Shown: piece by piece, positions 6,469-6,764 of the stretch
Position numbering within the stretch: the stretch's first letter is position 1
How the letters are laid out: the number at the start of each line of letters is the position of its first letter
Assembly (NCBI GenBank): GCA_003651105.1
Contig: QMTN01000021.1
Span: 1 to 6,764, forward strand
Source of the DNA: Thermoplasmata archaeon
GTDB taxonomy: Archaea; Thermoplasmatota; E2; DHVEG-1; B18-G2
Direction: 5' to 3'
DNA length: 6,764 bases
Made by a program: the position numbers and the translations under genes
The notes under the pieces: generated by a model
The model's database searches: none
What the model was told of the DNA's origin: nothing
The model's input: the letters and a program-made list of their open reading frames with translations, nothing else

Positions 6469-6528
6469 GATGTGCCTGGAGGGAGCGACTTCCTCCTCAC
6501 CGATCAGAGGAGCCGGTTTCCTCCAGGC
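6468..6528 (-). ncRNA. H/ACA box pseudouridylation guide RNA
   Basis: On the minus strand the RNA folds as a single archaeal H/ACA hairpin. The lower stem is nine perfect pairs: GCCUGGAGG (6528-6520) with CCUCCAGGC (6482-6474). It encloses a pocket whose 5' guide is AAACCG (6519-6514) and 3' guide is CGCUC (6487-6483). The upper stem pairs GCUCCUC (6513-6507) with GAGGAAGU (6495-6488), leaving A6491 bulged, and is capped by UGAUCGGUGAG (6506-6496). That cap has the UGA...GAG arrangement of the L7Ae-binding kink-loop. The box ACA (6473-6471) follows the lower stem immediately, and the RNA should end about three bases later. From memory, pocket and cap closely resemble a Pyrococcus H/ACA RNA used in structural studies. 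It should act with Cbf5, Nop10, Gar1 and L7Ae. No clear TATA box lies upstream, so it may be processed from the transcript of the acidic protein gene 41 bases away. Confidence 0.88.
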
Positions 6529-6569
6529 GAGAAGGTAATCGTAAGATAGGAAGAAAAGCCTTTCGCATC

Positions 6570-6764
6570 TCAATCCGTGAACTCATCAAGTCTTGCCTGC
6601 TTCATCCTTCTGTTGCGGATGAAGTTCTCGATATCGCTTATGAACCTTTCAAACACATTCGCCGGCATCCTTATCTCTGCAACCACCTCCTCCTCATCCT
6701 CATCGAGATCCGCGGTGGAGCATAGGGTTATGGATCCCTCTTCCCTGTTGAATTTGATGTAAAC
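6570..6764 (-). CDS. C-terminal part of an acidic protein, cut by the window edge
   Basis: An open frame enters from the right edge on the minus strand and runs 64 codons to a TGA at 6572-6570; its start lies outside the window. The visible part begins VYIKFNREEGSITLCSTA, continues with a very acidic patch (DLDEDEEEVV) and ends in a likely amphipathic helix, FERFISDIENFIRNRRMKQA, before LDEFTD. I do not recognise the family. Its composition, with charged residues and alternating hydrophobics, looks like a real cytoplasmic protein, unlike the low-quality translation of the opposite strand. It is the nearest gene upstream of the H/ACA RNA and may share a transcript with it. The 3' gap (6529-6569) has a modest T-rich stretch, GGCTTTTCTT (6560-6551), that could terminate it. 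Confidence 0.8.
   Translation of the reverse strand, partial: VYIKFNREEGSITLCSTADLDEDEEEVVAEIRMPANVFERFISDIENFIRNRRMKQARLDEFTD

Noticed and set aside
6474..6532. The same hairpin read on the plus strand as an H/ACA RNA with an AGA box, or as a rho-independent-type terminator of the surface protein gene
   Set aside because: On the plus strand the box would be AGA, one base away from the stem, and the cap lacks the UGA...GAG order. The minus strand has ACA directly at the stem and a matching guide pocket. There is no T run after the hairpin to support a terminator.
6577..6762. Plus-strand open frame of 61 codons at the right edge
   Set aside because: It is the complement of the better supported minus-strand coding region. 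Its translation is a Ser-rich run typical of an antisense shadow of acidic codons.

Overview
The window looks archaeal. It encodes an archaeal-type membrane-anchored LonB protease, an archaeal NadM-type NMN adenylyltransferase, an Lsm protein and a tRNA gene with no encoded CCA. Several genes have TTTATATA-like TATA boxes about 26 bases from the expected transcript start, some with GGAGG-type ribosome binding sites. The protein sequences point to a euryarchaeal lineage, and the Lsm sequence is somewhat reminiscent of the Thermoplasmatota/Aciduliprofundum side. I cannot fix the taxon without a search.

Left block (1-4590) is all on the minus strand. Reading in the direction of transcription it holds a CPBP-family intramembrane protease (GTG start at 4590), ndk (start 3863), a four-helix membrane protein of unknown function (start 3281), lonB (start 2815), nadM (start 843, four bases after the lonB stop) and an lsm gene (start 309). 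lonB and nadM, perhaps with lsm, look like one transcription unit. ndk and the small membrane protein each have their own TATA box and ribosome binding site. At the extreme left, a strong BRE+TATA promoter points off the window.

Centre (4591-4806) is a strand switch. A tRNA-Pro(GGG) gene on the plus strand and the CPBP protease gene on the minus strand diverge from one TTTTTAAA box. An AT-rich gap with a good TATA box follows.

Right block holds a plus-strand 553-residue cell-surface protein: signal peptide, DUF11-like beta domain, acidic Ca-binding-type repeats, Ig-like domain, hydrophobic segment, PKD domain and C-terminal anchor. It converges on a minus-strand unit made of the 3' end of an acidic protein gene, cut by the window edge, and the most interesting element here: an H/ACA guide RNA gene at 6528-6468 (minus). 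That RNA has a perfect 9-bp lower stem, a pocket reading AAACCG/CGCUC, a kink-loop-like cap (UGAUCGGUGAG) and ACA directly at the base of the stem. Its guides predict pseudouridylation of the 16S rRNA uridine at about E. coli position 950.

Most genes are housekeeping: protein quality control, NAD synthesis, nucleotide pools, RNA metabolism and tRNA/rRNA maturation. The surface protein and the CPBP protease are the accessory part.
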